Below are positions 53,779 to 62,624 of a stretch of 64,000 nucleotides of DNA, piece by piece. The stretch lies in assembly GCA_016718845.1 (NCBI GenBank), contig JADKCK010000029.1, positions 3,858-67,857 of the forward strand, given 5' to 3'. The DNA is from Sphingobacteriales bacterium (lineage in GTDB: Bacteria > Bacteroidota > Bacteroidia > Chitinophagales > UBA2359). Below the pieces are notes generated by a model. The model saw nothing but the letters and a program-made list of their open reading frames with translations. It was not told the origin of the DNA and ran no database searches. The position numbers and the translations under genes are program-made. The first letter of the stretch is position 1, and each line of letters begins with the position of its first letter.

Positions 53779-53786
53779 TACCTTTG
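53779..53786 (+). promoter_or_regulatory. -7 element of the DUF1573 gene
   Basis: TACCTTTG followed by CACC lies about 45 bp before the ATG at 53832. No good -33 box is seen at the usual distance. Confidence 0.35.
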
Positions 53787-53831
53787 CACCAGAAAAAACA
53801 AGTACAAAAAACTCAAAAAATTTCAAACAAA

Positions 53832-54062
53832 ATGAAAAAGTATTTCTTGATTGCCACTATGGCATTAGGTTCTTTTATTGCGTTGCCATCGTGCAACCAA
53901 GGCGAAAAAGCTGGTGATGCAACTACTACTGCTCCTGCTGCCGATGCAAACGCTGCTGCAGCTGGTGCTGTTGCCGCCGACCCAAATGCTGCTGTTAATC
54001 CAGCTGGCGACCCAGCTGGCGACCCAGCCGCCGCCTGCTGCCGCCGCCGCCAAAGCTGCTAA
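53832..54062 (+). CDS. DUF1573 lipoprotein, N-terminal part (frameshifted)
   Basis: 77 codons: lipoprotein signal MKKYFLIATMALGSFIALPS then Cys21, followed by an Ala/Pro/Asp-rich linker with the repeat PAGDPAGDP. The frame runs out in a GCCGCC-rich tract near 54020-54050, where the next frame continues as PAAAAAKAANDKLPKTS. An indel in this GC repeat joins the two parts. Confidence 0.75.
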   Translation: MKKYFLIATMALGSFIALPSCNQGEKAGDATTTAPAADANAAAAGAVAADPNAAVNPAGDPAGDPAAACCRRRQSC

Positions 54063-54432
54063 TGATAAGTTACCTAAAACAAGCGTTAAATTCAACGAAA
54101 TGGAACACGATTTTGGTAAAATCAAAGCTGGCGACAAAGTAAAATATGCATTCAAATTCAAAAACAACGGTAAAGAACCTTTGATTATCAACAGTGCTAA
54201 AGGTTCGTGTGGTTGTACCGTACCAAACTACCCTAAAGAGCCAGTTGCTCCGGGTGCCGAAGGTGTTATTGACGTAGAATTTAACTCGGCTGGTAAAAGT
54301 GGTGCTCAAACAAAAACTGTTACCCTTAACGCCAACACCGATCCTAATCCTACTCGTTTAACTATCAAAGCCGAAGTAGAAGGCGGTGCTGCACCTGCTG
54401 CTGCTCCTGGCGCACCTGCTGCTGGTCACTAA
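53878..54432 (+). CDS. DUF1573 lipoprotein, C-terminal domain
   Basis: The meaningful part starts near 54025. It holds one DUF1573/ASPM-SPD2-like Ig domain: EHDFGKIKAGDKVKYAFKFK, NNGKEPLIINSAKGSCGCTV, PVAPGAEGVIDVEFNSAGK, then an Ala/Pro-rich tail. The CGCT pair is typical of the family. These are abundant surface or periplasmic proteins of unknown role in Bacteroidota. Corrected length is ~200 aa. A terminator hairpin follows. Confidence 0.85.
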   Translation: MRCHRATKAKKLVMQLLLLLLPMQTLLQLVLLPPTQMLLLIQLATQLATQPPPAAAAAKAANDKLPKTSVKFNEMEHDFGKIKAGDKVKYAFKFKNNGKEPLIINSAKGSCGCTVPNYPKEPVAPGAEGVIDVEFNSAGKSGAQTKTVTLNANTDPNPTRLTIKAEVEGGAAPAAAPGAPAAGH

Positions 54433-54462
54433 TTAGGTGTGGTTTTCACCACCTAAAAATAT

Positions 54463-54506
54463 AAACCGCAAAACACTACATAGTGTTTTGCGGTTTGTTG
54501 TTTTTG
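54463..54506 (+). terminator. Terminator of the DUF1573 gene
   Basis: AAACCGCAAAACACTA and TAGTGTTTTGCGGTTT form a 16-bp stem with a tiny loop, followed by a T-rich tail. Confidence 0.85.
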
Positions 54507-54511
54507 GGGCG

Positions 54512-54575
54512 ATGTAGTTGGGCTGCAGGCTTTTGGCTTTGGGCTGCACGCTTTTGGCTGCAGGCTTTCGGCTCT
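54512..54575. repeat. Copy of the GCTGCAGGCTTTTGGC word family
   Basis: Three near-copies of GGGCTGCAGGCTTTTGGC in tandem. The inverse of this wording is at 30469-30527. The remaining spacer to 54741 holds no gene I can support. Confidence 0.65.
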
Positions 54576-54741
54576 GTTAGAAGCCTAATATGGGTAGACA
54601 AAGATGTACATAACCTCCAAGAAGCGTGATTTTTGATGGCACAATAAGACGGCTGTGTTTTCAATGCTGCCAAGAGTTTTTAGACAAGATACTTTTCAAT
54701 ATCCACATCAAGCTACATTTGCAAGGCAGTAAAGCACCAAC

Positions 54742-54775
54742 AAAAAACGCCCAAACCTATACAAGTTTGGGCGTA
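54742..54775 (-). terminator. Terminator of the PorP/SprF gene
   Basis: On the minus strand ACGCCCAAACTT and its complement form a stem around TGTATA-type loop followed by GTTTTTTG. Confidence 0.7.
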
Positions 54776-54795
54776 TTTGTTTAAATGCCTAATTT

Positions 54796-55881
54796 TTAGA
54801 AACGAGGGCAATAGGTAGGCACTTTGCGTTTGCACTCTGCCATTTTACCTACGTAGCTCATAGATAACTCAACGGCACCTTGGCTTAGGGTAGCTTGACG
54901 TAAGCCCGAAACGTTAACATCGTACGAGAAACCAAATTTAAAACTTTGGTAATCAATGCCCAACAATATAATGGCTGCATCGTTTAAGCGATACCAAGTA
55001 CCTAAGTAGATAGCCGAACCGTCGCTGCTCGACGAGGCTTTACTACGACCACGACCGCCACGTGAGTAACGGTTGCGCGACTCAAAAGAGTAACCAAAGG
55101 CAGTACCAACTACAATATTGCGGCTACCCGATTGACTCATGTAAATAGCACTTGGCGATAGGTTGAAATGGTCGCCCAAATAAAACGAGCCACCACCGTG
55201 GAAAACCAAACGCGAGTCCAATACATTTTTTTCGGCATTGGCTTCTTCTTCTAACAAAAACGACTCACCGGGTTTTGTTAGGTGATAAAACGAACCGCCT
55301 ACATATACATTAGCACGGTCGTTGATAGCACCTGTAAACATACCACCTGCTCGAAGGTCGATGTAGTTAAATTTGTTGCTGTTAAAAGGCTCGCCATTTG
55401 GCAAAGTACCATCAAATTGTAGGTTTTCGTTAATTTGTGTTTCGAACAATAATTTAATAATGTCGATACTTTTTTGTACATAACCCACCTGACCACCTAA
55501 CGACAACACATAGCGGCGGTCGGGGTCTAAACCTTTGTGGTAAGCTGCCGATGCCATAAGGCTAAAATCGTTGAGTAAACCATCGCCCGAGCGGTCGTTT
55601 ACTATAGCCAAACCTGCTCCAACGTGGTCGGCACCTAATTGACAACCCAAAAACGAGCCATCGATAGAGGCAGCTACCGTTGAGTATGGGGCAGGGATAG
55701 ATGCCCACTGATTGCGGTACGATAACGAGGCACGGTAGCTCTCGCCAATGTTACCTGTCATGGCAGGATTAAGCAGCAAGGGTGCCGAGTAAAACTGCGA
55801 GAAGTGTATGTCTTGTGCTTGTGCGCCAAAGGCAGCAAACAACAGCACAAAAGTCGAAATGCGTGTAAATAACTTAAACAT
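54796..55881 (-). CDS. PorP/SprF family type IX secretion outer-membrane protein
   Basis: This 361-aa protein has a signal peptide (to ~22, GAQAQ). The family opening is DIHFSQFYSAPLLLNPAMTG then YRASLSYRNQW, and beta-barrel strands with aromatic ends run to the C-terminus. SprF/PorP proteins sit in the outer membrane, and partner genes often encode a large T9SS type B substrate. Here no such neighbour is adjacent, though a CHU_C protein lies at 9.3-12.8 kb. A TATCTTTG box at 55991-55984 could be its -7 element, giving a ~100-nt leader that includes an AT-rich array. Confidence 0.93.
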   Translation of the reverse strand: MFKLFTRISTFVLLFAAFGAQAQDIHFSQFYSAPLLLNPAMTGNIGESYRASLSYRNQWASIPAPYSTVAASIDGSFLGCQLGADHVGAGLAIVNDRSGDGLLNDFSLMASAAYHKGLDPDRRYVLSLGGQVGYVQKSIDIIKLLFETQINENLQFDGTLPNGEPFNSNKFNYIDLRAGGMFTGAINDRANVYVGGSFYHLTKPGESFLLEEEANAEKNVLDSRLVFHGGGSFYLGDHFNLSPSAIYMSQSGSRNIVVGTAFGYSFESRNRYSRGGRGRSKASSSSDGSAIYLGTWYRLNDAAIILLGIDYQSFKFGFSYDVNVSGLRQATLSQGAVELSMSYVGKMAECKRKVPTYCPRF

Positions 55882-56170
55882 AAGCTTTTGTTTAGTTTAT
55901 GGCTTTAAAGATAATGGATAATTTTTAATTATAAATTGTTAATTATGGATTATTAACACCTAATAGGTTAGCTACTATGGGTGCAAAGATAAGGCAATTT
56001 GGTAAATGATGTAGTGTTTTAAAAAAGTAAACTAAAATTGTGTTTATTTTTTTGTTTTTTTTGTTGCGATGCTCAAAAATTGGGCTTGGACTTAGGGTGC
56101 AAAGTTGATAAAGATGATAAAGTCTTTGTTTTATTTGCGGCATTATGAAAAGCTATTTTTTTATATTTAA

Positions 56171-56539
56171 CTATATACCTTCGTTATAAGCCAAAAACGC
56201 AAAACTAGCATCTGCATCTCCAAATATAATAAACAAGCACACAAACTGTTCGGGGTTTTTATAACTTTGCTTAAACGCGTTTACTTTGTTTGCGTGTATT
56301 AAACCCAATTGGGCAAACTCTTCTAAAAACGACACATTGATTGACCAATCACTTCGTTGTTCTTCGGCATTTATAACCGAGCGCCCAAAGGGCAAGCTGC
56401 CTTGTCGGTGCAATATAAAAATGGGGTACTGCGAAATTTTATGCGATACAACAGCCCCTGCAACCTTTTTTAGGTAATCTGCGTATAGGCGTGCGCAATT
56501 TTCGGCGCTTTCAAGTATTTGCTCGGGTAAAGATAACAT
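56171..56539 (-). CDS. Conserved small protein of unknown function
   Basis: This 122-aa protein starts at MLSLPEQILESAENCARLYA; the frame continues to 56635 but that part looks non-coding. It is predicted mixed alpha/beta and cytoplasmic: a helix with DYLKKVAGAVVSHKIS, then strands YPIFILHRQGSLPFG and VCLFIIFGDADASFAFLAYN. I do not recognise a family. It is monocistronic. Confidence 0.6.
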   Translation of the reverse strand: MLSLPEQILESAENCARLYADYLKKVAGAVVSHKISQYPIFILHRQGSLPFGRSVINAEEQRSDWSINVSFLEEFAQLGLIHANKVNAFKQSYKNPEQFVCLFIIFGDADASFAFLAYNEGI

Positions 56540-57104
56540 CAATTTGGGCGATAATATTGTGTGAAAGACGTTTTTTTGTAAAAAAAGGTTGCAAGCCAAC
56601 CCATTTTTTGGGAAATTAGTGCAAAACAAGGGCAAACTTACTACCTAAAATCGACATTAAGTAGCATTTCGTTGTTTTTTTTGTTTCCTGAGCTGCAAAT
56701 ATAGCAAACAATAACTTTACAGCCTAAAACATTTTTAGATAGTTTCCTGAAACTAAAACAAAAAATAAAATCACATTCTTAATAAAAATCAAAATTAGTC
56801 TTTATTCTGTCCTATTACTTGCCCAAATTTAGCCTATCTTAGTCAAGCTATATTATTTAATTTGTTAGCCTGTTTAATGGGTCTTTTTTGTTGTTTTGCT
56901 TGTGCAAAAGTGTTTGAACAGCCCAAATAATGGCGTTTTATGCCTAAAAAAGCCCAAAAATAAAAAAAAACAACAAAATGTCACAAAAAAGTAAAAAAAA
57001 AGACGCAAAAACAAAATAATGTAGTATCTTTATCCCGCAATGGCACATACCCCCCTTTTGTGTCGAAAAATTTTATCCCCTAACGTTCGTAAATTTCGTA
57101 TCCC
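56540..57104. other. AT-rich spacer
   Basis: Poly-A and poly-T rich sequence. TATCTTTA at about 57026 resembles a -7 box for the 57105 gene. No reading frame or repeat of note was found. Confidence 0.45.
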
Positions 57105-57692
57105 ATGAAGATGAATAGCCTAAGTAAGCACAGAATTAAGAAGATAATTAACTGTTTTGCTGCCGAACTAACTGCTATCGATACCGCTCAAAAGTTAAAG
57201 ATACACCGTAATACTGTTAATAAGTATTATAGGTTTATCCGCGAGGCAATTGCTCAATATCAAGAGGTGCAACTGCAAAGCAATTTAACCGCCGATGCTA
57301 CCGAAAGATACTTTATAGCTTGGCACCGCAACACAGGTCTTACACTTGTACCCGAAACCGACACGATGAATTATTCGTTGGTCGTTATCAACAGCAAAGT
57401 GTATGTACCTGCCCAAAAACCGGGCGAAGCCAACGGCAGCCTATTGTCCGAAAATCAGGCAACCGAAAACATATCGCCCAACCAAAGTATTGCGCAATAC
57501 TTTTACAACTATGCCAAAACAAAACTAACTAAGTTTTACGGCATCCGTCCGCAATACGCCGATTTGTATATCAAAGAGTTAGAATTTAGATTCAACAACC
57601 AAGATAGCAATTTGGCGGCACTAATCTGGAAAGTAGTATCGCAAACCGACAAACAAGTAGAGTCTATCCCAACAAAAGTTACTGCTCAATAA
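57105..57692 (+). CDS. IS1595-type transposase-derived protein lacking a recognisable catalytic core
   Basis: This 195-aa protein has an N-terminal helix-turn-helix (LSKHRIKKIINCFAAELTAI then DTAQKLKIHRNTVNKYYRFI) like that of IS1595-family transposases. Its C-terminal YFYNYAKTKLTKFYGI then YIKELEFRFNNQDSNL matches the conserved end of the same family (FW.YAK.RL.KF.G...E..FR.N). The intervening ~95 residues do not show the DDE residues or 'DESYFGG' and 'DG' motifs. No inverted repeats flank it. It may be a domesticated DNA-binding protein, or a decayed transposase kept in frame. Confidence 0.6.
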   Translation: MKMNSLSKHRIKKIINCFAAELTAIDTAQKLKIHRNTVNKYYRFIREAIAQYQEVQLQSNLTADATERYFIAWHRNTGLTLVPETDTMNYSLVVINSKVYVPAQKPGEANGSLLSENQATENISPNQSIAQYFYNYAKTKLTKFYGIRPQYADLYIKELEFRFNNQDSNLAALIWKVVSQTDKQVESIPTKVTAQ

Positions 57693-57720
57693 TTATTGCT
57701 CTCATCACTCCTCAAAACTC

Positions 57721-57757
57721 AACCTGCCATTGTAACCCAATGGTAGGTTTTTTTTTA
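57721..57757 (+). terminator. Terminator after the transposase-derived gene
   Basis: AACCTGCCATT and AATGGTAGGTT form the stem, followed by nine T. Confidence 0.8.
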
Positions 57758-57824
57758 TTTTTGGCGATGATGAACCTCCATCAACCACAAATGTTTACTC
57801 AACGGATAATGTTTCAAAAAAGTA

Positions 57825-57856
57825 TTTGGTGAGGTGCAAATTAATCACTACTTTTG
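57825..57856 (+). promoter_or_regulatory. Promoter of the amidohydrolase unit
   Basis: TTTG (57825-57828), a 20-bp spacer and TACTTTTG (57849-57856) match the Bacteroidota -33/-7 consensus. The start codon lies ~90 bp downstream. Confidence 0.55.
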
Positions 57857-57945
57857 CACAATCAATCTCCATAAAAAATCGCACGGTCTCGTATCAACCT
57901 ATAATAACCTAAATCACCAGCTAACAAACGAAAAATACATCATAC

Positions 57946-58473
57946 ATGAAAAAAATCTTGTACTTACTTGTCGCTGCCTTGTTATGCCACTCGGCATTAG
58001 CACAGCAGCCCGAAACTTTTCCGGTAAACGGAACCTACGACCAACGCGATGGTCTGTATGCCTTTACCAATGCCACTATCTACACCAACTACAACAAAAA
58101 AATCGAAAAAGCCACCTTGCTTATCCAAAATGGCAAAGTAGTACAAGTAGGCACGGCAGTTACCATTCCTAAAAATGCGGTAAAAATTGACCTTAAAGGC
58201 AAATTTATTTACCCCGCATTTATTGATTTGTACACCAACTATGGCTTGCCCGAAGCCAAAAGCAAAGAAAGACGCGACGGCAAACCACAAATGGAATCGG
58301 ACAAAAAGGAGCCTACGGCTGGAACGAAGCCATACGCCCCGAAACCAACGCCAACACCTTATTTGATACCAACAAAAAAGATGCCCAAACCCTGCGCGAC
58401 ATGGGCTTTGCCACCGTACTTACACACCTACAAGATGGTATTGCGCGCGGCTCTGGTACGGTTGTGTTGTTAA
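57946..58473 (+). CDS. Exported two-module amidohydrolase, N-terminal part (frameshifted)
   Basis: 176 codons with a signal peptide (to ~20, HSALAQ). The first amidohydrolase module opens with a beta-sandwich and TLLIQNGKVVQVGTAVTIPK. At the place of the metal-binding HxH it reads FIYPAFIDLYTNYGLPEAK, so this module lacks the His pair. The sense is lost at GACAAAAAGGAGCC near 58305; one more A restores KKGAYGWNEAIRPETNANTL and runs into the next frame. Confidence 0.82.
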   Translation: MKKILYLLVAALLCHSALAQQPETFPVNGTYDQRDGLYAFTNATIYTNYNKKIEKATLLIQNGKVVQVGTAVTIPKNAVKIDLKGKFIYPAFIDLYTNYGLPEAKSKERRDGKPQMESDKKEPTAGTKPYAPKPTPTPYLIPTKKMPKPCATWALPPYLHTYKMVLRAALVRLCC

Positions 58474-61031
58474 GCGATGATGCCCCACAGCAGTGTATAA
58501 TAAAAGGACGTGCCGCCGCACATTACTCGTTCAACAAAGGTACATCTACCCAAGATTACCCCGGGTCGCTGATGGGCTCTATTGCGCTATTGCGCCAAAC
58601 CTACCTCGATGCCAAATGGTACGAACAATCGAAAGGTAAAACAACCTACAACCTGTCACTCGACAGTTGGAATGGACTACAGTCGCTGCCTCAAATTTTT
58701 GATGCCGGCGACAAACAATCGGTATTACGAGCCGATAAAATAGGCGATGAGTTTGGCATTCAATACATCTTCAAAACCCAAAACGATGCCTATCAACGCC
58801 TTAGCGACATAAAAACCACCAATGCCAGCCTAATTGTACCCATTAACCTACCCGATGCCTACGACCTAGAAAACCCCCTTGATGCCGCCAACGTTGACCT
58901 TAGCGACATGATGCACTGGGAACAAGCCGCATCTAACCTATCAATGCTCGAAAAAGCAAACATTAACTTTGCCATAACCACCAATGGGCTTAAAAACGCC
59001 TCGTCCGATTTTTACAAAAACCTACGATTGGCTATCAAACGTGGTTTAACCAAAGAAACTGCCCTAAAAGCATTAACCGCCACCCCTGCCGCTTTGATAG
59101 GCATGAACAACGAGTTAGGCTCGCTAGAAAACGGTAAAATTGCCAATTTTATTGTTGCTTCGGGCGACATCTTTGACGAAAAAACCGACCTATTTGAAAC
59201 ATGGGTAAACGGAAAACGATATAACCAAAAACCTATAGAAACCGTAGATTTGCGCGGAAAATACCGCTTTACGGTTGGCACACAAACCTACAATTTAGGC
59301 GTAAAAGGCGACAAAGACAGCGATGCCGAAGGCGAAATAGTACAAATTAGTGGCAAAGATACCACCAAAATTAACGTAAAAATAGCCCTCGCCGAGCAAA
59401 ACCTGTCTATCAGCTTTATGCCTAACCCCAAAGACAGCACCACCAACAACAAAACCATACGCCTAAGCGGCTGGACAAGCCCCGACGGCAAAGAATGGAA
59501 AGGTACAGGGCAAACCGCCAACGGCGAATGGATAAACTGGAACGCATCGCAAACCGAAACCTACAAACCCGAAGAGAAAAAAGACGAGAAAAAAGACGAC
59601 AAACCCGAAGAATTGGGCGTTGTAAAATATCCGTTTAATGGTTATGGTTGGACAGAAATGCCCAAAACCGAAACCGTTTTGTTTAAAAACGCCACCGTTT
59701 GGACCAACGAAAAAGACGGCATTTTGCAAAATACCGACGTGCTAATTAAAGATGGTAAAATTGTCCAAATTGGCAAAGATATTGCCGCACCCGCAGGCTC
59801 AAAAACCATTGACGCCACCAACAAACACCTTACTTGCGGCATTATCGACGAACACTCGCATATTGCCATTAGCGCGGGCGTAAACGAAGGTACTAAATCT
59901 TGCTCGTCGGAGGTGAGCATTGGCGATGTAGTAGATGCCGAAGACATAAACATTTACCGACAATTGGCAGGCGGTGTTACTACCTCGCAATTGTTGCACG
60001 GCTCGGCTAATGCCATTGGCGGACAATCGGGGATAATAAAACTACGTTGGGGCGCATCGCCCGAAAAAATGAAACTCGAAAACGCCGATGGCTTTATTAA
60101 ATTTGCCCTCGGCGAAAACGTAAAACAAGCCAATTGGGGCGATAACAACACCATTCGTTTCCCACAAACACGCATGGGCGTTGAGCAGGTTTATATGGAC
60201 TATTTTACCCGTGCCAAAGAATACGACCAAGCCCTAAAAGGTACTGCATCTGCAAAAAAAGGAACCGAAACCACCCCCGTCAGACGCAACTTAGAGTTAG
60301 ATGCACTTGCCGAAATTATCAACAAAAAACGCTTCATTACCTGCCACTCTTACGTGCAATCCGAAATTACCATGCTTATGCGCGTAGCCGAACAATTTGG
60401 CTTTAGAGTAAATACCTTTACCCACATTTTAGAGGGCTACAAAGTTGCCGATAAAATGAAAGAACACGGCGTTAATGCCTCTTCTTTCTCGGATTGGTGG
60501 GCATACAAATACGAAGTAATTGATGCCATACCCTACAACGGCGCTATCTTGCACAACATGGGCGTAAATGTAGGTTTTAACTCGGACGATGCCGAAATGG
60601 CACGCAGATTGAACCAAGAGGCAGCCAAAGCAGTAAAATACGGCAAAGTGTCGGAAGAAGAAGCTTGGAAATTTGTCACCCTAAATCCTGCCAAAATGTT
60701 ACATATTGATAACCGAGTAGGTAGCATAAAAATAGGCAAAGATGCCGACGTGGTATTGTGGAACAACAACCCCTTGGCAATATATGCCAAACCCGAAAAA
60801 ACTTTTGTAGATGGTATTTGCCAGTTTGATGTAGAGCAAGATAAAAAACTGCGCCAAACCATACAAGACGAGCGCAACCGCATTGCCCAAAAAATGCTAA
60901 AAGCCAAACAAGGCGGAGCAGCTACCCAAGATGCAGCCCCACACAGGCAACACCTATACCACTGCAACGACCACCAAACAGGCACACAAACCGATTACTA
61001 CTCGGAGGGCGATGATAGCGAAGAACATTAA
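58401..61031 (+). CDS. Exported two-module amidohydrolase, remainder
   Basis: Continuation of the 57946 gene (sense from ~58306). It contains the rest of module 1 (ALTATPAALIGMNNELGSLE, NGKIANFIVASGDIFDEKTD), a Lys/Glu linker (PEEKKDEKKDDKPEE) and a full module 2 with the metal site HLTCGIIDEHSHIAISAG, ITCHSYVQSEI, FNSDDAEMARRL and AWKFVTLNPAKMLHIDNRVG. Corrected length is about 1030 aa. Such proteins occur widely in Bacteroidota as periplasmic imidazolonepropionase-like hydrolases; the substrate is not known. Only module 2 has the HxH pair. Confidence 0.85.
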   Translation: MGFATVLTHLQDGIARGSGTVVLLSDDAPQQCIIKGRAAAHYSFNKGTSTQDYPGSLMGSIALLRQTYLDAKWYEQSKGKTTYNLSLDSWNGLQSLPQIFDAGDKQSVLRADKIGDEFGIQYIFKTQNDAYQRLSDIKTTNASLIVPINLPDAYDLENPLDAANVDLSDMMHWEQAASNLSMLEKANINFAITTNGLKNASSDFYKNLRLAIKRGLTKETALKALTATPAALIGMNNELGSLENGKIANFIVASGDIFDEKTDLFETWVNGKRYNQKPIETVDLRGKYRFTVGTQTYNLGVKGDKDSDAEGEIVQISGKDTTKINVKIALAEQNLSISFMPNPKDSTTNNKTIRLSGWTSPDGKEWKGTGQTANGEWINWNASQTETYKPEEKKDEKKDDKPEELGVVKYPFNGYGWTEMPKTETVLFKNATVWTNEKDGILQNTDVLIKDGKIVQIGKDIAAPAGSKTIDATNKHLTCGIIDEHSHIAISAGVNEGTKSCSSEVSIGDVVDAEDINIYRQLAGGVTTSQLLHGSANAIGGQSGIIKLRWGASPEKMKLENADGFIKFALGENVKQANWGDNNTIRFPQTRMGVEQVYMDYFTRAKEYDQALKGTASAKKGTETTPVRRNLELDALAEIINKKRFITCHSYVQSEITMLMRVAEQFGFRVNTFTHILEGYKVADKMKEHGVNASSFSDWWAYKYEVIDAIPYNGAILHNMGVNVGFNSDDAEMARRLNQEAAKAVKYGKVSEEEAWKFVTLNPAKMLHIDNRVGSIKIGKDADVVLWNNNPLAIYAKPEKTFVDGICQFDVEQDKKLRQTIQDERNRIAQKMLKAKQGGAATQDAAPHRQHLYHCNDHQTGTQTDYYSEGDDSEEH

Positions 61032-61049
61032 ACAAGCATAAAATTGCCC

Positions 61050-61487
61050 ATGTTAAACCTAAAAAATTTAGAAACCATGGGTATCAATGCCCCCAAAGAA
61101 CATCAGCGAATTATTAGCCAACTAAATACCGGTTTAGGTAATTTGTATTATGTACAAGGCAAAACAACCCTAGAACCTTTGCCCAAAACAATGATTGACG
61201 AAGGGCGAACAAGCCCCGTACCCGACCTACTTTTATACGACAATTTGCTTGGGCAAACGCCTATTATCATCGAAATATGCCACACAACAGGTTTTAAAAA
61301 CGACCAAAAGAAAGTAGTGGAACTAATAGAAAATGCCGATTATGGCATTATAGAAGGTTTTATCTACAACTATAAAACACAAAAGTGGTGGAAATATGTA
61401 AAAGACGAAGGCGAAATAAGCAATAACGCATCGTACTCAACTATTTTACAGTGCGATTTAAACCAGTTTTTGGCGATGCTTGGCTAA
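61050..61487 (+). CDS. Uma2-like PD-(D/E)XK-fold protein
   Basis: This 145-aa protein reads PVPDLLLYDN, then PIIIEICHTTG, then VVELIENADYGIIEGFIYNY with QKWWKYV, the order seen in Uma2-type restriction-endonuclease-like proteins (D...E.K core followed by a Tyr/Gly-rich end). The usual Lys after the catalytic Glu is replaced by Cys (EIC), so nuclease activity is doubtful. A TTG two codons upstream of the ATG is an alternative start. It sits between the two amidohydrolase genes. Confidence 0.6.
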   Translation: MLNLKNLETMGINAPKEHQRIISQLNTGLGNLYYVQGKTTLEPLPKTMIDEGRTSPVPDLLLYDNLLGQTPIIIEICHTTGFKNDQKKVVELIENADYGIIEGFIYNYKTQKWWKYVKDEGEISNNASYSTILQCDLNQFLAMLG

Positions 61488-61535
61488 TTATAGCTACCAA
61501 ACACCCCAAAACTCAATCATCAACAAATTTTTAAC

Positions 61536-62624
61536 ATGACAAAGTATATTTCTATATATCTGCTAATGCTCGTTAGCATCGTTACCTATGCACAAGCGCC
61601 TGCCGTGCCTGTGCCAGCCGCCAAACAAAGCAAACCTATTGCCATTGTAAACGCCACCATTCATGTGGGCAACGGAACAGTAATAGAAGACGGAAGCATT
61701 GTTTTTGAAAACGGCAAAATTACCGCCATTGGTAAAAATTTAACTATTGACCGCAACGCCGAGCAAATAAATGCCAACCAAAAACACCTATATCCGGGCT
61801 TTATTGGCGTAAGTACTGCCTTGGGCTTAACCGAAGTAGGGGCTGTGCGCGCCACCAACGACCGCGACGAAGTGGGCGACCTAAACCCCAATGTGCGCTC
61901 GTTGATAGCCTTTAACACCGACTCGCACGTGATACCAACCGTTAGGTCGAATGGTGTTTTAATGGCACAGGTTGCCCCACAAGGCGATGCACTTATTACG
62001 GGCTTGTCGTCGGTGGTGCAACTCGATGCTTGGAACTGGGAAGATGCCAGCTACAAAACCGATGATGCCTTATTTATGAACTGGGCTAATATGTTTAAAA
62101 CAGATTGGGAAAACCCGTCGGGTCCACGTACCATAAAAAGCGACAAATATGCCGAGCGCATTGCCAACGCCAAAGCCTTATTCGACGAAGCAAAGGCTTA
62201 TTGCCAAGATAATGCACACAACCCCAAAAACCTAAAGTTAGCGGCTATGTGCGGACTTTTTGACGCACAAAAACGCCTTTTTGTGCGTGTTGAGCTTGCC
62301 CGCGAAATTGTTGATGTGGTTAATTTTGCCAAACAATATGGCATAAAATTGGCAATTGTGGGCGGCAGAGATGCCTGGAAAGTAACCGATTTGCTAAAAG
62401 CCAACAATGTAGCCGTGGTACTAAAACGCACACACAACCTACCCGACCGCACCGACGAAGACGTAGATTTACCCTACAAAATGCCCAAATTATTGAGCGA
62501 TGCAGGTATAGATTATTGCATTACAAGCGGCTCGGGCTGGGACTCGTTTTGGGACACGCAACCTGCCCTTCGAGGCTGGCACAGCGGCAGGTTTTGGGCT
62601 TACCCGCGAACAAGCCTTGTCTAG
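61536..62624 (+). CDS. Exported amidohydrolase-like protein, N-terminal part (frameshifted)
   Basis: 363 codons with a signal peptide (to ~20, VTYAQA) and an amidohydrolase fold (IVNATIHVGNGTVIEDGSIV, ITAIGKNLTIDRNAEQINA). The metal site is absent here too: HLYPGFIGVSTALGLTEVG stands where G.ID.H.H is expected. LVKANN-like DLLKANNVAVVLKRTHNLPD is preserved. The frame is lost in GACTCGTTTTGGGAC near 62545; removing one T gives SGWDSFGTRNLPFEAGTAAG, in line with the family. Confidence 0.82.
   Translation: MTKYISIYLLMLVSIVTYAQAPAVPVPAAKQSKPIAIVNATIHVGNGTVIEDGSIVFENGKITAIGKNLTIDRNAEQINANQKHLYPGFIGVSTALGLTEVGAVRATNDRDEVGDLNPNVRSLIAFNTDSHVIPTVRSNGVLMAQVAPQGDALITGLSSVVQLDAWNWEDASYKTDDALFMNWANMFKTDWENPSGPRTIKSDKYAERIANAKALFDEAKAYCQDNAHNPKNLKLAAMCGLFDAQKRLFVRVELAREIVDVVNFAKQYGIKLAIVGGRDAWKVTDLLKANNVAVVLKRTHNLPDRTDEDVDLPYKMPKLLSDAGIDYCITSGSGWDSFWDTQPALRGWHSGRFWAYPRTSLV

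Noticed and set aside
61050..61487. Active restriction endonuclease
   Set aside because: The fold looks right but the catalytic lysine position is cysteine and there is no methyltransferase partner.
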